Positions 1 through 8,217 of a stretch of 64,000 nucleotides of DNA are shown here, piece after piece. The notes beneath the pieces are model-generated. The model saw only the letters and a list, made by a program, of their open reading frames with translations, made no database searches and was not told the DNA's origin. The DNA comes from an uncultured Dorea sp. Lineage in GTDB: Bacteria; Bacillota; Clostridia; Lachnospirales; Lachnospiraceae. The stretch spans positions 248,001 to 312,000 of the forward strand of contig CAJTVU010000001.1 in the NCBI GenBank assembly GCA_910580235.1. Direction: 5' to 3'. The position numbers and the translations under genes are program-made. Positions within the stretch are counted from its first letter, which is position 1. The number at the start of each line of letters is the position of its first letter.

Positions 1-1
1 T

Positions 2-94
2 TTTCGTACGCCTGCCATAGTCTTCAGAGAAGATATGTTTGCAGTTAGATTTACAAGATTCGCAGGCAACAAGCCATTGTTCAAAAAAGAATAA
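2..94 (+). CDS. Possible 3' end of an unidentified gene
   Basis: One forward frame is open from the left edge to a TAA at 92-94, giving about 30 residues ending in GNKPLFKKE. It could be the C-terminus of a gene that starts outside the window. The stretch is too short to assign to a family and the frame could be open by chance. The neighbouring 95-180 holds nothing else I can recognise. Confidence 0.3.
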   Translation, partial: FRTPAIVFREDMFAVRFTRFAGNKPLFKKE

Positions 95-181
95 TCACGT
101 TTAATGAATATAAACCGTCATAAAATATGCAGATAGCATTTACAATAATGCATAGAACAAAATAATATCCTCCTCTATAAG

Positions 182-210
182 AAAAGCAGGGAACGGCAAA
201 GACCGTTCCC
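182..210 (-). terminator. Rho-independent terminator of cstA
   Basis: Positions 189-210 form a perfect 8-bp stem (GGGAACGG / CCGTTCCC) with a 6-nt loop. Read on the minus strand it lies about 35 nt after the cstA stop codon and is followed by a short T-rich run (TGCTTTTC). This fits an intrinsic terminator for the leftward gene. Confidence 0.7.
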
Positions 211-243
211 CAAAGACACATGAAAATGTATTATGGAAATGCA

Positions 244-1677
244 TTATGCTGGCTCTTCTGCTGCCGGCGCATTTGCATTCTTTCCTTTTTTCAGGACGCA
301 AGTGAATACGAATGTCCCAAGGCACAGCGCCGCAAAGATGATCCCTACCGGATAAGCGATGGAAGTGCTCAGCTTGAATCCTTCCTGCGCCATAAGGATA
401 TATGTACAAGATACAGCGGACATAAATGTCGCCGGAACAGCTGTAACCCAGTACAGCCTGCCTTTTCTGTACAGATATACGCTCGCTGACCACAGTGCGA
501 TCATAGCCAGTGTCTGGTTGCTCCAGGAGAAGTATCTCCAGATGATCTGAACGTCGATCTGCGTCAGGAACGCTCCTACTGCCAGAAGCGGCACTGTAAG
601 GATCAGACGGTTCTTGATCGGCTTCTGGTCGAATTTGAACCAGTCTGAGAGCGTCAGCCTTGCGCTTCTGTAAGCGGTATCCGCTGAGGAGATCGGACAT
701 GCGATAACACCGATCATGGCGATGACAGCTCCTACCGGGCCTAACAGCTTAAAGCAGATCTCATACACAACTGCGGACTGTCCGGCTGTGAGGGCTTCTG
801 CCAGTCCTCCAGTACCGTTGTAGAATGCGACCCCTGCCGCTGCCCAGATGAGAGCGATAACACCCTCAGCTACCATGGCGCCGTAGAATACTCTGCGGCC
901 GTCTTTCTCTGTCTTCATACATCTTGCCATCAGAGGAGACTGTGTAGCATGGAATCCAGAGATAGCTCCGCAGGCAACAGAAATGAACATGGTCGGCCAG
1001 ATCGGTGTACTGGACGGATGAAGGTTCGAAAGAGTGATCTCTGGGATATGGTACCCGCCGATGATGATCGCGCCGCCAACTCCAACAGCCATTACGATCA
1101 GGCAGATCCCGAAGATCGGATAGACCTTTCCAATTACCTTATCAATCGGTACAAACGTAGCAATGAAGTAGTAAATGAGAACTACAGCCAGCCAGAAACG
1201 CGCATCCAGCACGTTCGGTGTGAGCATTGCCAGAAGATTGGCCGGGCCTGTCGAGAAAGTCACGCCCACAAGTACCAGAAGGACGACTGAGAACACGCGC
1301 ATAACCTGCTTCATCCCGTTCCCAAGGTATGTACCAGTCAGCTCAGATACGCTGGCGCCTTTATGCCTCATAGACATCATTCCCACCATATAATCATGGA
1401 CCGCTCCTGCGAAGATCGTTCCAAAGGTGATCCACAGGAAAACGCTAGGCCCCCAGACTGCACCCGCAAGCGCTCCGAAGATCGGCCCAAGCCCTGCGAT
1501 ATTCAGCAGCTGGATCAGAAATACACGGGGAGTGCTCATGGCAACGTAGTCCGTTCCGTCCGCCATTTTAATGGCAGGCGTCTCCCTTTCATCTGGGCCA
1601 AACACTTTCTCTGCGATCTTTCCGTAGACAAAAAATCCTACGATCAGAAGTGCTAAACAAAGAAAAAAACTAATCAT
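244..1677 (-). CDS. cstA: CstA-family carbon starvation / pyruvate transporter, short form
   Basis: A polytopic membrane protein of 477 residues. It carries conserved CstA features: an early GLGPIFGALAGAVWGP segment, the ISGFHATQSPLMARCM motif near the middle and FSWSNQTLAMIALW near the end. CstA and its relative BtsT take up pyruvate (and perhaps peptides) by proton symport when carbon is scarce. This copy is the short Firmicute form, against about 700 residues in E. coli. The ATG at 1677 was chosen because GGAGG lies just upstream (minus-strand GTAGGAGGCGGGAATATG); an upstream extension to 1770 would have no site. A lytS/lytTR pair lies directly upstream, and the promoter carries a LytTR-like direct repeat, so induction by that pair is inferred. 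The pyruvate substrate is inferred from the family and the context. Confidence 0.9.
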   Translation of the reverse strand: MISFFLCLALLIVGFFVYGKIAEKVFGPDERETPAIKMADGTDYVAMSTPRVFLIQLLNIAGLGPIFGALAGAVWGPSVFLWITFGTIFAGAVHDYMVGMMSMRHKGASVSELTGTYLGNGMKQVMRVFSVVLLVLVGVTFSTGPANLLAMLTPNVLDARFWLAVVLIYYFIATFVPIDKVIGKVYPIFGICLIVMAVGVGGAIIIGGYHIPEITLSNLHPSSTPIWPTMFISVACGAISGFHATQSPLMARCMKTEKDGRRVFYGAMVAEGVIALIWAAAGVAFYNGTGGLAEALTAGQSAVVYEICFKLLGPVGAVIAMIGVIACPISSADTAYRSARLTLSDWFKFDQKPIKNRLILTVPLLAVGAFLTQIDVQIIWRYFSWSNQTLAMIALWSASVYLYRKGRLYWVTAVPATFMSAVSCTYILMAQEGFKLSTSIAYPVGIIFAALCLGTFVFTCVLKKGKNANAPAAEEPA

Positions 1678-1707
1678 ATTCCCGCCTCCTACTCTCTTTT
1701 TTTTACA

Positions 1708-1736
1708 ATTATATATCATTTTTAACAAAAAAGAAT
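1708..1736 (-). promoter_or_regulatory. cstA promoter with weak -35
   Basis: A perfect TATAAT -10 lies at 1708-1713 (minus strand). Seventeen bases upstream the -35 position reads ATTCTT, far from TTGACA. A strong -10 with a poor -35 is typical of a promoter that needs an activator, and a direct repeat lies just upstream at 1745-1776. The expected start near 1701 gives a leader of about 25 nt carrying the ribosome binding site. Confidence 0.65.
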
Positions 1737-1744
1737 AGTTTTTA

Positions 1745-1776
1745 CACAAACAGCACAGCCAAATGCACAAACGGCA
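1745..1776 (-). promoter_or_regulatory. LytTR-type operator: 11-bp direct repeat, 21-bp period
   Basis: On the minus strand TGCCGTTTGTG (1766-1776) and TGCTGTTTGTG (1745-1755) form an 11-bp direct repeat with one mismatch, separated by 10 bp, so the period is exactly 21 bp or two helical turns. LytTR regulators (AgrA, BtsR, YpdB) bind such two-turn direct repeats upstream of the -35. The repeat ends 8 bp upstream of the cstA -35 position. Assignment to the adjacent LytTR regulator is inference. Confidence 0.65.
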
Positions 1777-1798
1777 GAAATAAAGTGTTAAACTGCAA

Positions 1799-1826
1799 AA
1801 AGAAAAAGGTCATATTCCGACCTTTT
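1799..1826 (-). terminator. Terminator of the lytS-lytTR operon
   Basis: On the minus strand AAAGGTC and GACCTTT pair around a 7-nt loop and are followed by TTCTTTTT. The stem overlaps the last codons of the response regulator gene. It separates the regulator transcript from the cstA promoter immediately downstream. Confidence 0.65.
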
Positions 1827-2541
1827 CTTTAAAATCTTTTAATTTCTCTCTCCCCACCGGAAGAGTCTCATCCTCAAATCCCCGCATGGACACAGCAAGG
1901 CTGTTATTTGCCCACGGGAATATCTTCGTAATATACTCCAGATTGACCAGATAGCTTTTGTGGATGCGGAAGAACCCGTGCCCGCTCAGCTTCTTCTCAT
2001 ATTTCCCTAGGAACTGCTTCTCCTCGTAGTCCCCCGAAGTCGTATGAAGGATACAGCCGCGCCCGGAAGTCTCCAGATAGACCAGCTGGCTTATATCCAG
2101 AAGGAAAATAGAACGGTTCACATTAATAGCAAGCTTCCCGTCCAGCGCCGGCCTCGCATCATCCTGGATCTCTTCCCATTCTTTCCGGCATTTTGTAATA
2201 ACATCCTTTATACGCTCCGGATCGAACGGCTTTAATATGTAGTCGTCCGCCCCGATCTCGAACGCTCTGACAGCATATTGGGAATATGCCGTCGCAAATA
2301 CGATCTTCGCCTCCGGGTACATCTTCCTCGCCGCAAGAGCCAGGGTCGTCCCCTCCATATCGCTCAAATGCATATCAATAAAGATCAAGTCGAAGAAGCT
2401 GCGGCTTAAGAGCTCCATCCCGCCGCTCCCGCTTTCCGCCTCCTCTATCTCGCTTTCCGGAAGGATCGCCTGTATCTGAAGGATCAGCTCCTTCCGGGCC
2501 GGCCTCTCGTCATCGATCACTGCTATCTTACAAACGCTCAC
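1810..2541 (-). CDS. LytTR-family response regulator
   Basis: A 243-residue response regulator. The N-terminal receiver domain (about 1-120) has the acidic pair D10-D11, phospho-acceptor D56 (in DLIFIDMHLS) and K104 (YILKPF). The C-terminal part (about 140-243) is a LytTR DNA-binding domain with the typical LVYLETSGRG and FFRIHKSYLVNL segments. Its start overlaps the sensor kinase stop by 4 nt (2538-2541), so the two are translationally coupled. It probably activates cstA through the 21-bp-spaced direct repeat at 1745-1776. Related systems are BtsR and YpdB of E. coli (pyruvate) and LytT of Bacillus; the ligand here is inferred. Confidence 0.93.
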   Translation of the reverse strand: MSVCKIAVIDDERPARKELILQIQAILPESEIEEAESGSGGMELLSRSFFDLIFIDMHLSDMEGTTLALAARKMYPEAKIVFATAYSQYAVRAFEIGADDYILKPFDPERIKDVITKCRKEWEEIQDDARPALDGKLAINVNRSIFLLDISQLVYLETSGRGCILHTTSGDYEEKQFLGKYEKKLSGHGFFRIHKSYLVNLEYITKIFPWANNSLAVSMRGFEDETLPVGREKLKDFKEKVGI

Positions 2542-4262
2542 TCGTCTTCCTCCTTTGCCCTCTCGCTCTCTTTATCCGCTAAAAACCATATCTGGCTGCC
2601 TTCGGCCGTACTCTGTATACGCAGCCCGTTCTCAGATCCGTAGACAGACTGAAGCCGTTTATGTACATTCTGCAAGCCGACCCTGTCCATATGCCTGCCG
2701 TAATACAGCGCTTCCAAGATCTCTTTTGGGACTCCAGGCCCGCTGTCGCACACCGCCACCTTGATCTTACCGTCAGCTTCCTTCCCGCCCGCATACGTAT
2801 GGGCGTAAATAGAGACTTTCCGGAAGCCTTCCCTGTCTACGCCGTAGCGCACTGCGTTCTCTACCAAAGGCTGTAGGATAAAGGACGGGACCATAAAGTC
2901 CAGGCCCTCTTCTATATCCAAAGAGATCTTAAGCTTCTCCTCGAACCTCGCCTCCTCCAGCTCTAAATAGCAAAGCGTATGCCCCAGCTCATCGGAAAAC
3001 GTCTGCATATAGCGGTCATTCTCCAGCGTCTGCCGATAGTACTGGGACAACGTAAGAAGAAGCTCCCGCGCACGTTCGGAATCATATCTGCATATATAGG
3101 AGATCGTGTTCAGCGCGTTATAAAGAAAATGAGGGTTCACCTGAGACTTAAGCGCGCGGAACTCCGCCTTTCTGAGCAGCAGCCTCTGATAGTCCAATTC
3201 CGAGAGCTCCAGCTGGATGGAAAATAACCGGGCAAGCTCTGACACCAATTCTGAGTAGTACTGAGACTGCATGCTCTGCTTCTTCACGAGCAGTATCAGA
3301 TCTCCGATGGGACATCCGCTCTTCTGCAAAGAAGACGCCACGATACGGTAGCCTTTTATGGACGGACATGCAGGGACAGAAGAGCCTCCCTCTCCTTCTC
3401 CCTCCGCATCTGGAGGCGCGGCGGGAATCTCCTTAAGGAGCAGCTCTGGAAGCTGCTCCTTATCCGGCGGCCCTTCATACTCGTCTGATACTTTAAGTGC
3501 CAGGATCCTTTCTGTATCTGCAATGAAGACTGCGGCGCATGGGATGGAGCGATATATGATCTCAACGACCGCCTCCATGTCCTTCACACTGTAAAGCCCC
3601 TGTCTAAGATGCGAGAGGCACTGTTCCACGATCCCCATCGTAAGGCGTATGATCTTCGTATACTGTTGCTCCTCTTCCAGAAATACAGCACGGAATGTAC
3701 CGATAAACATCAGCATCCCAAAAGAATTCATCACGATCATAGGCGCCGCGATCGTACGCACCAGCTCCAGCGCCGCCGGGAACGGCCTTGCAATAAGCAG
3801 TATGATGGCCATCTGCCCCGCCTCGGTGAGCGCCGTAATCAAAAAAATCCCCTGTCCGGAAAGCTTCCCCGATTTCATCCTTGTGGAAAAGACAGAACCG
3901 ATGGCTCCCTCCATCAAAGTAGAGACCCCGCATGCAATCCCCGTAAAGCCTCCTATAATAAAGCACCGGTGCAGGCTCCCGATCAAAGCGGCTCCTAAGC
4001 CCACAAAGGGACCCCCGAACAGGCCTGCCGTAAGAACCCCGATTACGCGGGTATTCACGATGGCTCCCTGTGTCTGGATCCCTGTGTAGGTGGAGATAAT
4101 GCTCATTCCTCCGAAAATCAGGATAAGCGCTATTTTCGAGTAGACAGAGCTGCTTTCTCCAAGAATCAGCCGGCGCACTACCGGCAGCTTTGTAAACAAC
4201 ATTGCAATCAGGACAAGAAGCCCAATGTTCAACAGCATATTAAAAAAGATCGTATCGGACAT
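2538..4262 (-). CDS. LytS/BtsS-type sensor histidine kinase
   Basis: A 574-residue membrane sensor kinase. Residues about 1-190 are a multi-span 5TM-5TMR_LYT-type region. A GAF-like region follows (about 215-345), containing a Gly/Glu-rich insert around 285-297. The His_kinase domain has NPHFLYN with phospho-acceptor H378, and the HATPase domain shows an N box (PLVENAVRYG), DSGPGVP and GLQNVHKRL. This architecture matches LytS, BtsS and YpdA. It is the first gene of a two-gene operon with the LytTR regulator, driven by a near-consensus promoter at 4300-4328. AGGAG precedes the ATG. Given the neighbouring CstA-type transporter, external pyruvate is the most likely signal; this is inference. 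Confidence 0.93.
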   Translation of the reverse strand: MSDTIFFNMLLNIGLLVLIAMLFTKLPVVRRLILGESSSVYSKIALILIFGGMSIISTYTGIQTQGAIVNTRVIGVLTAGLFGGPFVGLGAALIGSLHRCFIIGGFTGIACGVSTLMEGAIGSVFSTRMKSGKLSGQGIFLITALTEAGQMAIILLIARPFPAALELVRTIAAPMIVMNSFGMLMFIGTFRAVFLEEEQQYTKIIRLTMGIVEQCLSHLRQGLYSVKDMEAVVEIIYRSIPCAAVFIADTERILALKVSDEYEGPPDKEQLPELLLKEIPAAPPDAEGEGEGGSSVPACPSIKGYRIVASSLQKSGCPIGDLILLVKKQSMQSQYYSELVSELARLFSIQLELSELDYQRLLLRKAEFRALKSQVNPHFLYNALNTISYICRYDSERARELLLTLSQYYRQTLENDRYMQTFSDELGHTLCYLELEEARFEEKLKISLDIEEGLDFMVPSFILQPLVENAVRYGVDREGFRKVSIYAHTYAGGKEADGKIKVAVCDSGPGVPKEILEALYYGRHMDRVGLQNVHKRLQSVYGSENGLRIQSTAEGSQIWFLADKESERAKEEDE

Positions 4263-4299
4263 CCTATCTCTCCTCTGGCGTATGTCTCACATTTTCTCT

Positions 4300-4328
4300 A
4301 TCATAAAGTGTCTGCCGCCCTATGTCAA
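4300..4328 (-). promoter_or_regulatory. SigA-type promoter of lytS-lytTR
   Basis: On the minus strand TTGACA (4323-4328), a 17-bp spacer and TATGAT (4300-4305) match the vegetative consensus at 11 of 12 positions. The promoter lies between the spoIIIAH stop and the lytS start, about 38 nt from the lytS ATG. Confidence 0.85.
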
Positions 4329-4335
4329 TGTATTT

Positions 4336-4962
4336 CTATTTCCCGTCGGAATATACGGGGGTAATCACTACATTTTCAGGCGCTACCCCTGTCTTCCTCG
4401 TCACGATGTCCTCGATCTGGGCGAGGCTGGCATCGTCGATCTCTGACGCGTTCACTACCACGTCCGCCGACTCCGCCGTCAGGCTCACCACTGTCTCGCT
4501 GAATCCCTTGGATGCCAGAAGCGTCTCTGCTGCCGCCTCCTTCTCTGCAAAGTCTGTCATGGACACCATCTGGTCCACCGCATCCTGTTTCTGCTCATCG
4601 CTTAAGCTCTCACTGTCGATGATCTGCTGCAATGTCTCTTTGTTCTTCGCCCTCACCTGCTCTCTCGTCACCTTAGCCTCTGCCACCACTGCGCTGGCCT
4701 CGCCAGAAGTAAGCACCGCCTCCCCCGGCGTCCCTTCCACGTCCCCCGCTTCCGAATCCTGGCTCTCAATATCCTCCGAGGCGCTTGCGAGGTCTTCTTC
4801 AGAAATGTCAAGCAGCTCCTGGCTCGCTATCTCTCCGCTGGCCTCTTCCGCCTTTTTGTCCGTATTGAACAGCCTGTCGGAATAATTCAGATACCCGGCG
4901 GCCGCAATCATAACTGCCAGCGCGGCAATCACGATCTGATTCTTTTTGAACATTCGTCTCAC
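4336..4962 (-). CDS. spoIIIAH: Stage III sporulation protein AH
   Basis: The 208-residue last gene of the spoIIIA operon. A short N-terminal cytoplasmic stretch and one membrane anchor (about 10-27) precede a Glu/Ser-rich linker. A YscJ/FliF-like domain follows at about 90-205 (motifs VTREQVRAKN, DAVDQMVSMT and TGVAPENVVIT). The protein sits in the mother-cell-derived membrane and binds forespore SpoIIQ to build the channel around the engulfed forespore. The start is a GTG at 4962, chosen because GGAGGG lies 9 nt upstream; an ATG three codons later is too far from it. Only one base separates it from spoIIIAG. Confidence 0.93.
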   Translation of the reverse strand: MRRMFKKNQIVIAALAVMIAAAGYLNYSDRLFNTDKKAEEASGEIASQELLDISEEDLASASEDIESQDSEAGDVEGTPGEAVLTSGEASAVVAEAKVTREQVRAKNKETLQQIIDSESLSDEQKQDAVDQMVSMTDFAEKEAAAETLLASKGFSETVVSLTAESADVVVNASEIDDASLAQIEDIVTRKTGVAPENVVITPVYSDGK

Positions 4963-4963
4963 T

Positions 4964-5551
4964 TTACGCTTCCCTCCTACCTTTTACTATCCTAATTTTA
5001 TGCGTGTCTATCCCAAATAATGCCTGCACAGACTCAGTTATATTTTTTGCCACCACCGCATTGTCCCCGCCTGGGGCGATTACGACCACGCCCTCTACCT
5101 TTGGGCTTAGCTCCTTGCTTATGTATGGCTCCTGCCCTTCGCCGCCTCCTTCGCTGTAGACGGCTTCCTCCCTGCGGCTCTCATTCCGCGTCGTCCTGGT
5201 CCCCCCCTGGCTGTCCGTCTCCGTAACTGTCTCGCTGTTCTTTTCCGAATCTTTCTCCACCACTTTCTCTGCGGAGGACTGGAAAGTAATCATGACCGAT
5301 ACTTCCCCTGCCCCGTCTATCTGCGAAAGGATCTCTTCAAGCCTCGCCTCCAGCATCTCCACATACTCTCCCTGTGTCTCATACTCTTTTTCAGCCTCTC
5401 CAGAAGAGAGCATCCTGCTCTCGCCCTCCTCTTTTTTCCTTTCCGGCATCGTGAGAATAAGAAGCAGGATCCCTGCAAGCAGGAGGATCAAGATCTGATT
5501 CCTGCCGAATCCTTCAGCAAGCTTTTTTCTAAAATCTTTTTTATCAATCAA
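4964..5551 (-). CDS. spoIIIAG: Stage III sporulation protein AG
   Basis: A 195-residue membrane protein. A single transmembrane segment lies near residues 20-35 (QILILLLAGILLLILT), followed by an extracytoplasmic ring-building domain with LEEILSQIDGAGEVSVMIT and VEGVVVIAPGGDN, typical of SpoIIIAG, which forms a large ring in the feeding channel. I place the start at the TTG at 5551, 7 nt after GGAGGAG and overlapping the spoIIIAF stop by 8 nt. A longer reading to 5629 adds a basic stretch translated from spoIIIAF in another frame. A Ser/Glu/Thr-rich insert around residues 90-125 is probably a disordered loop. Confidence 0.92.
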   Translation of the reverse strand: MIDKKDFRKKLAEGFGRNQILILLLAGILLLILTMPERKKEEGESRMLSSGEAEKEYETQGEYVEMLEARLEEILSQIDGAGEVSVMITFQSSAEKVVEKDSEKNSETVTETDSQGGTRTTRNESRREEAVYSEGGGEGQEPYISKELSPKVEGVVVIAPGGDNAVVAKNITESVQALFGIDTHKIRIVKGRREA

Positions 5552-5867
5552 TACGAATCTCCTCCACTTCCACCTTTCCCGTCTCTTCCTCCTGCGTGCC
5601 TTTTTCCAGTATGTCCGCCTCCTGTGCATCCTCTATGAACTCCTCCAGCCTTCTGTCATAGCCTTCTTTATCGTACAGGCCCGCTATATCTATGTCCGAC
5701 CCAAAGATCTTAAGCAAAGGAGTGAGCATCATAAGTATGAGCACAAGCCCTGTGAAGAAACGGACGTACTTTTTATAGCTCTCGCCCGGCACGGCATGGA
5801 GGACCGCCGTCACCATTACAAGATAGAATGCCAAGTTCTGGATCCACTCATATAGAAAATCAAACAT
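5544..5867 (-). CDS. spoIIIAF: Stage III sporulation protein AF, short
   Basis: A 107-residue protein with the typical SpoIIIAF N-terminus: two membrane segments (about 10-25 and 37-55) and the motif VRFFTGLVLILMMLTPLLKIF. The remaining 50 residues are acidic and soluble. B. subtilis SpoIIIAF is about 206 residues, so most of the extracytoplasmic ring-like domain seems to be absent. The reading frame ends cleanly in the overlap with spoIIIAG, with no obvious frameshift, so this looks like a naturally short variant. It lies 9 nt after spoIIIAE. Confidence 0.85.
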   Translation of the reverse strand: MFDFLYEWIQNLAFYLVMVTAVLHAVPGESYKKYVRFFTGLVLILMMLTPLLKIFGSDIDIAGLYDKEGYDRRLEEFIEDAQEADILEKGTQEEETGKVEVEEIRID

Positions 5868-5876
5868 ATCCCCTCC

Positions 5877-7088
5877 TTATACAGATCCCGTGGACGCTGA
5901 CACGATCACGATCGTCAGCAAGAACAGGAACCCCGCCGTAAATACAATCCTCATCAGGAGCCTGCACCCATCCCCCACGCTCTCTATACATCCGATGACG
6001 CGCTTATCTGACACTGGCTGCATAAGCGCCGCGGCCAGCTTATACATAAGCACGATACATCCGATCTGTACAAGAGGGAACACGCACAGAGCGAAACAAA
6101 TAACTGCTCCTGTCATACCGATCCCATTCTTTACAAGGACCGCCGTCCCAAGCACTACTTCCGTCATGCCTCCGATGGCGTCCCCCACTCCCGGGATAGC
6201 CTCTGCCCCTCTCGTGACAACGCTTCTCTTCACCGTGTCGATGGCAGGGCTTATGAGGCTCTGCATAACATTTAGCCCTACTACGCACGCCAGCAGCGTC
6301 TTAAGGATCCATCCGACAGACGTCTCGATGAGCTCTGCGAATTTGCTCAGGTAATTCTCCTCCGACAAAAAGTTCAATACTTTTACCATCATGTAGATAT
6401 GGACTGCCGGAAGCAGTATCTTCACGATCAGCAGCTCCACAAGGAAAATGAGGATCAGCGTCAGATTGTAAAACGCCACCGCCGTTATACTGCCTTTTGC
6501 CACGGTCACTGCCAGGAAGTATACGGGGCAGAATACGCCCATAAAAGCCGTAAGCCCCTCAAGCCCGGCGCTCGTCCATTCTACCACCGCCCGGAAAGAG
6601 TTCAGGCACAGCGCGATCATAAGCATGTACAAAATATAGAAGCTCACCTCCGAGATCTGCTTGTTCTGGAATACCTTCCCAAAATTCGCAAATACCGCCG
6701 CTATCACTGCCAGGAACAGGATATGTACCAGATTCTCCCTGCAGCTTCGTATCGCATAAGTAAGCTGGTCCGCCACAAGACGGTTTAAAAGCCCAGCGGT
6801 GAATTGCATATCCCCGGACAGCACTCCCATAAGAACCTCTTTGAAATCCAGCCGTTCGTCCGGGAACAGCTTCTGCAGCCCCTCATCGATCTCTCCAAAT
6901 TCTAATTCCTCCAGCATCCTCTCCGCCGCATCCTCTGCTTCCTTCTCTAAATCCTCCTTTTCCTGCCGCCCCGCCCCCGATGTATGAGAAGGGACATCCG
7001 CTCCGTATGCAGCCGCGCCGCACAGGAGGAAACAGGAAAGAAGGGAGAGGAGGAACGCCGCAAAGAAGAATATCCCCCGCCTTCTCAT
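5877..7088 (-). CDS. spoIIIAE: Stage III sporulation protein AE
   Basis: A 403-residue polytopic membrane protein. A signal-like hydrophobic N-terminus (FFFAAFLLSLLSCFLLC) is followed by an acidic soluble stretch (about 35-95) and then about seven or eight membrane segments. The SVVTRGAEAIPGVGDAIGGMTEVVLGTAVL region is a conserved SpoIIIAE hallmark, given here in separate parts: TRGAEAIPGVGDAIGG and TEVVLGTAVLVKN. It is thought to form a transporter-like component of the mother-cell export apparatus. Its start overlaps the spoIIIAD stop by 4 nt. Confidence 0.94.
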   Translation of the reverse strand: MRRRGIFFFAAFLLSLLSCFLLCGAAAYGADVPSHTSGAGRQEKEDLEKEAEDAAERMLEELEFGEIDEGLQKLFPDERLDFKEVLMGVLSGDMQFTAGLLNRLVADQLTYAIRSCRENLVHILFLAVIAAVFANFGKVFQNKQISEVSFYILYMLMIALCLNSFRAVVEWTSAGLEGLTAFMGVFCPVYFLAVTVAKGSITAVAFYNLTLILIFLVELLIVKILLPAVHIYMMVKVLNFLSEENYLSKFAELIETSVGWILKTLLACVVGLNVMQSLISPAIDTVKRSVVTRGAEAIPGVGDAIGGMTEVVLGTAVLVKNGIGMTGAVICFALCVFPLVQIGCIVLMYKLAAALMQPVSDKRVIGCIESVGDGCRLLMRIVFTAGFLFLLTIVIVSASTGSV

Positions 7089-7471
7089 GTCAGAAAGTCC
7101 TGGATCGTACCAAGGAGCGCTGTCAGTACCGGCATGCTCAGGACGAGGACAGACAGCTTCCCGAATATCTCGATCTGCGCCGCAATAGTCTGATATCCCG
7201 CATCTTTGCAGATGCTGGAAGAAAACTCGGCAATATAAGTAATGCCCATCATCTTAACCAGCGTCCCTACATAGGCCTGATCCATCCGTATATAATCCCC
7301 CAGCTTCCTGACCGCGGACACAACTGTCCTCAAATGCTCCAGCACGCTGAAGAACAGGATCAGGCTTAAAGCAATGCTGATATAAATGCCATATTCTGCT
7401 TTCCCGCTCTTAAACTGCACTGCCAGGAGCGCCCCTGCCGCCCCTATAAGCCCAATCTGCACCATATCCAT
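7085..7471 (-). CDS. spoIIIAD: Stage III sporulation protein AD
   Basis: A 128-residue integral membrane protein with about four hydrophobic segments. The MGITYIAEFSSSICKDAGYQ segment is characteristic of SpoIIIAD. SpoIIIAC and AD resemble small export-apparatus membrane proteins (FliQ-like) of type III secretion systems. It lies 20 nt after spoIIIAC and overlaps spoIIIAE by 4 nt. Confidence 0.93.
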   Translation of the reverse strand: MDMVQIGLIGAAGALLAVQFKSGKAEYGIYISIALSLILFFSVLEHLRTVVSAVRKLGDYIRMDQAYVGTLVKMMGITYIAEFSSSICKDAGYQTIAAQIEIFGKLSVLVLSMPVLTALLGTIQDFLT

Positions 7472-7491
7472 AATATCCCCCCGTCCCTCGT

Positions 7492-7686
7492 CTATAGGCT
7501 GAACAGCCGCTGTATGGATTCAAACAGGTCGTAAATATACGGCACGATCCAGAACAGCACAAGTATCAGCCCCGCCAGGCTCGTAAGGAAAGCCTGCTCC
7601 TCTCTGCCGCTGTGCTTAAGGACCTGGCTTAGCACCGAGACGAGGATCCCTACGGCCGCGATCCGAAATATGATGTTTACACTCAT
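7492..7686 (-). CDS. spoIIIAC: Stage III sporulation protein AC
   Basis: A 64-residue, two-span membrane protein, the usual size for SpoIIIAC. It contains IFRIAAVGILVSVLSQVLKH and the EQAFLTSLAGLILVL segment shared with SpoIIIAD. It lies 12 nt after spoIIIAB. Assignment rests on size, membrane pattern and its exact place in the AA-to-AH order. Confidence 0.93.
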   Translation of the reverse strand: MSVNIIFRIAAVGILVSVLSQVLKHSGREEQAFLTSLAGLILVLFWIVPYIYDLFESIQRLFSL

Positions 7687-7698
7687 CTTTTCCTCCCC

Positions 7699-8217
7699 CT
7701 AAAACAGCAGGATGACGATGAACATGCCGCCCATCACACCCAGACAATGACATAGCCTTACTTTTGTTCTCATCCCCTCCCGTACTTCCTTCATGGCTTC
7801 TGTAAGCTGCTCAAGATAAAGATCCAGCGTATTCACCTGCATCTCGATGTCCATAAGGCCAAGCCGCCCTCCAAGCTCTTCAAGCCGGCAAAGCTCTGCC
7901 TTCGGAAGCGCGCAGGAACAAAGATTGTCCGCTATGCTCCTCTCCCAGAGCTCCGGGAACGCGCCCCCGTCTCTTTCCTCCATCTTTTTCCCAAGCTCCT
8001 CAAGCCATGTCCCATATGGCTCTCTGGCGTTTCTTCCTATATGGGAGAATATCTCCCCCAGAGGATCCCTGGCGTAGCGGATCTCGCTCTGTACCTTTCC
8101 GAAGACCTGGCGCACATATTCCATCTGGACATACTGCTCCTTTAAATCTGCCGCCCTTTTCATCCCGTAAAGTGTCGTTGCCGCTATTACAAGAATGCTT
8201 CCCAGTATCTTCAGCAT
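7699..8217 (-). CDS. spoIIIAB: Stage III sporulation protein AB
   Basis: A 172-residue protein with one membrane segment at each end (about 3-18 and 155-172) around a helical soluble core. The core shows LVLRQVFGKVQSEIRYARDPL-like features (visible as VFGKVQSEIRYARDPLGEI) and is distantly related to type II secretion system F proteins. It overlaps spoIIIAA by 7 nt. It probably acts with the ATPase SpoIIIAA in the export apparatus of the mother-cell membrane. Confidence 0.93.
   Translation of the reverse strand: MLKILGSILVIAATTLYGMKRAADLKEQYVQMEYVRQVFGKVQSEIRYARDPLGEIFSHIGRNAREPYGTWLEELGKKMEERDGGAFPELWERSIADNLCSCALPKAELCRLEELGGRLGLMDIEMQVNTLDLYLEQLTEAMKEVREGMRTKVRLCHCLGVMGGMFIVILLF

Noticed and set aside
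5552..5629. Longer spoIIIAG start giving a very basic N-terminus
   Set aside because: The extra residues are translated from inside spoIIIAF in another frame, and a TTG at 5551 has a good ribosome binding site.
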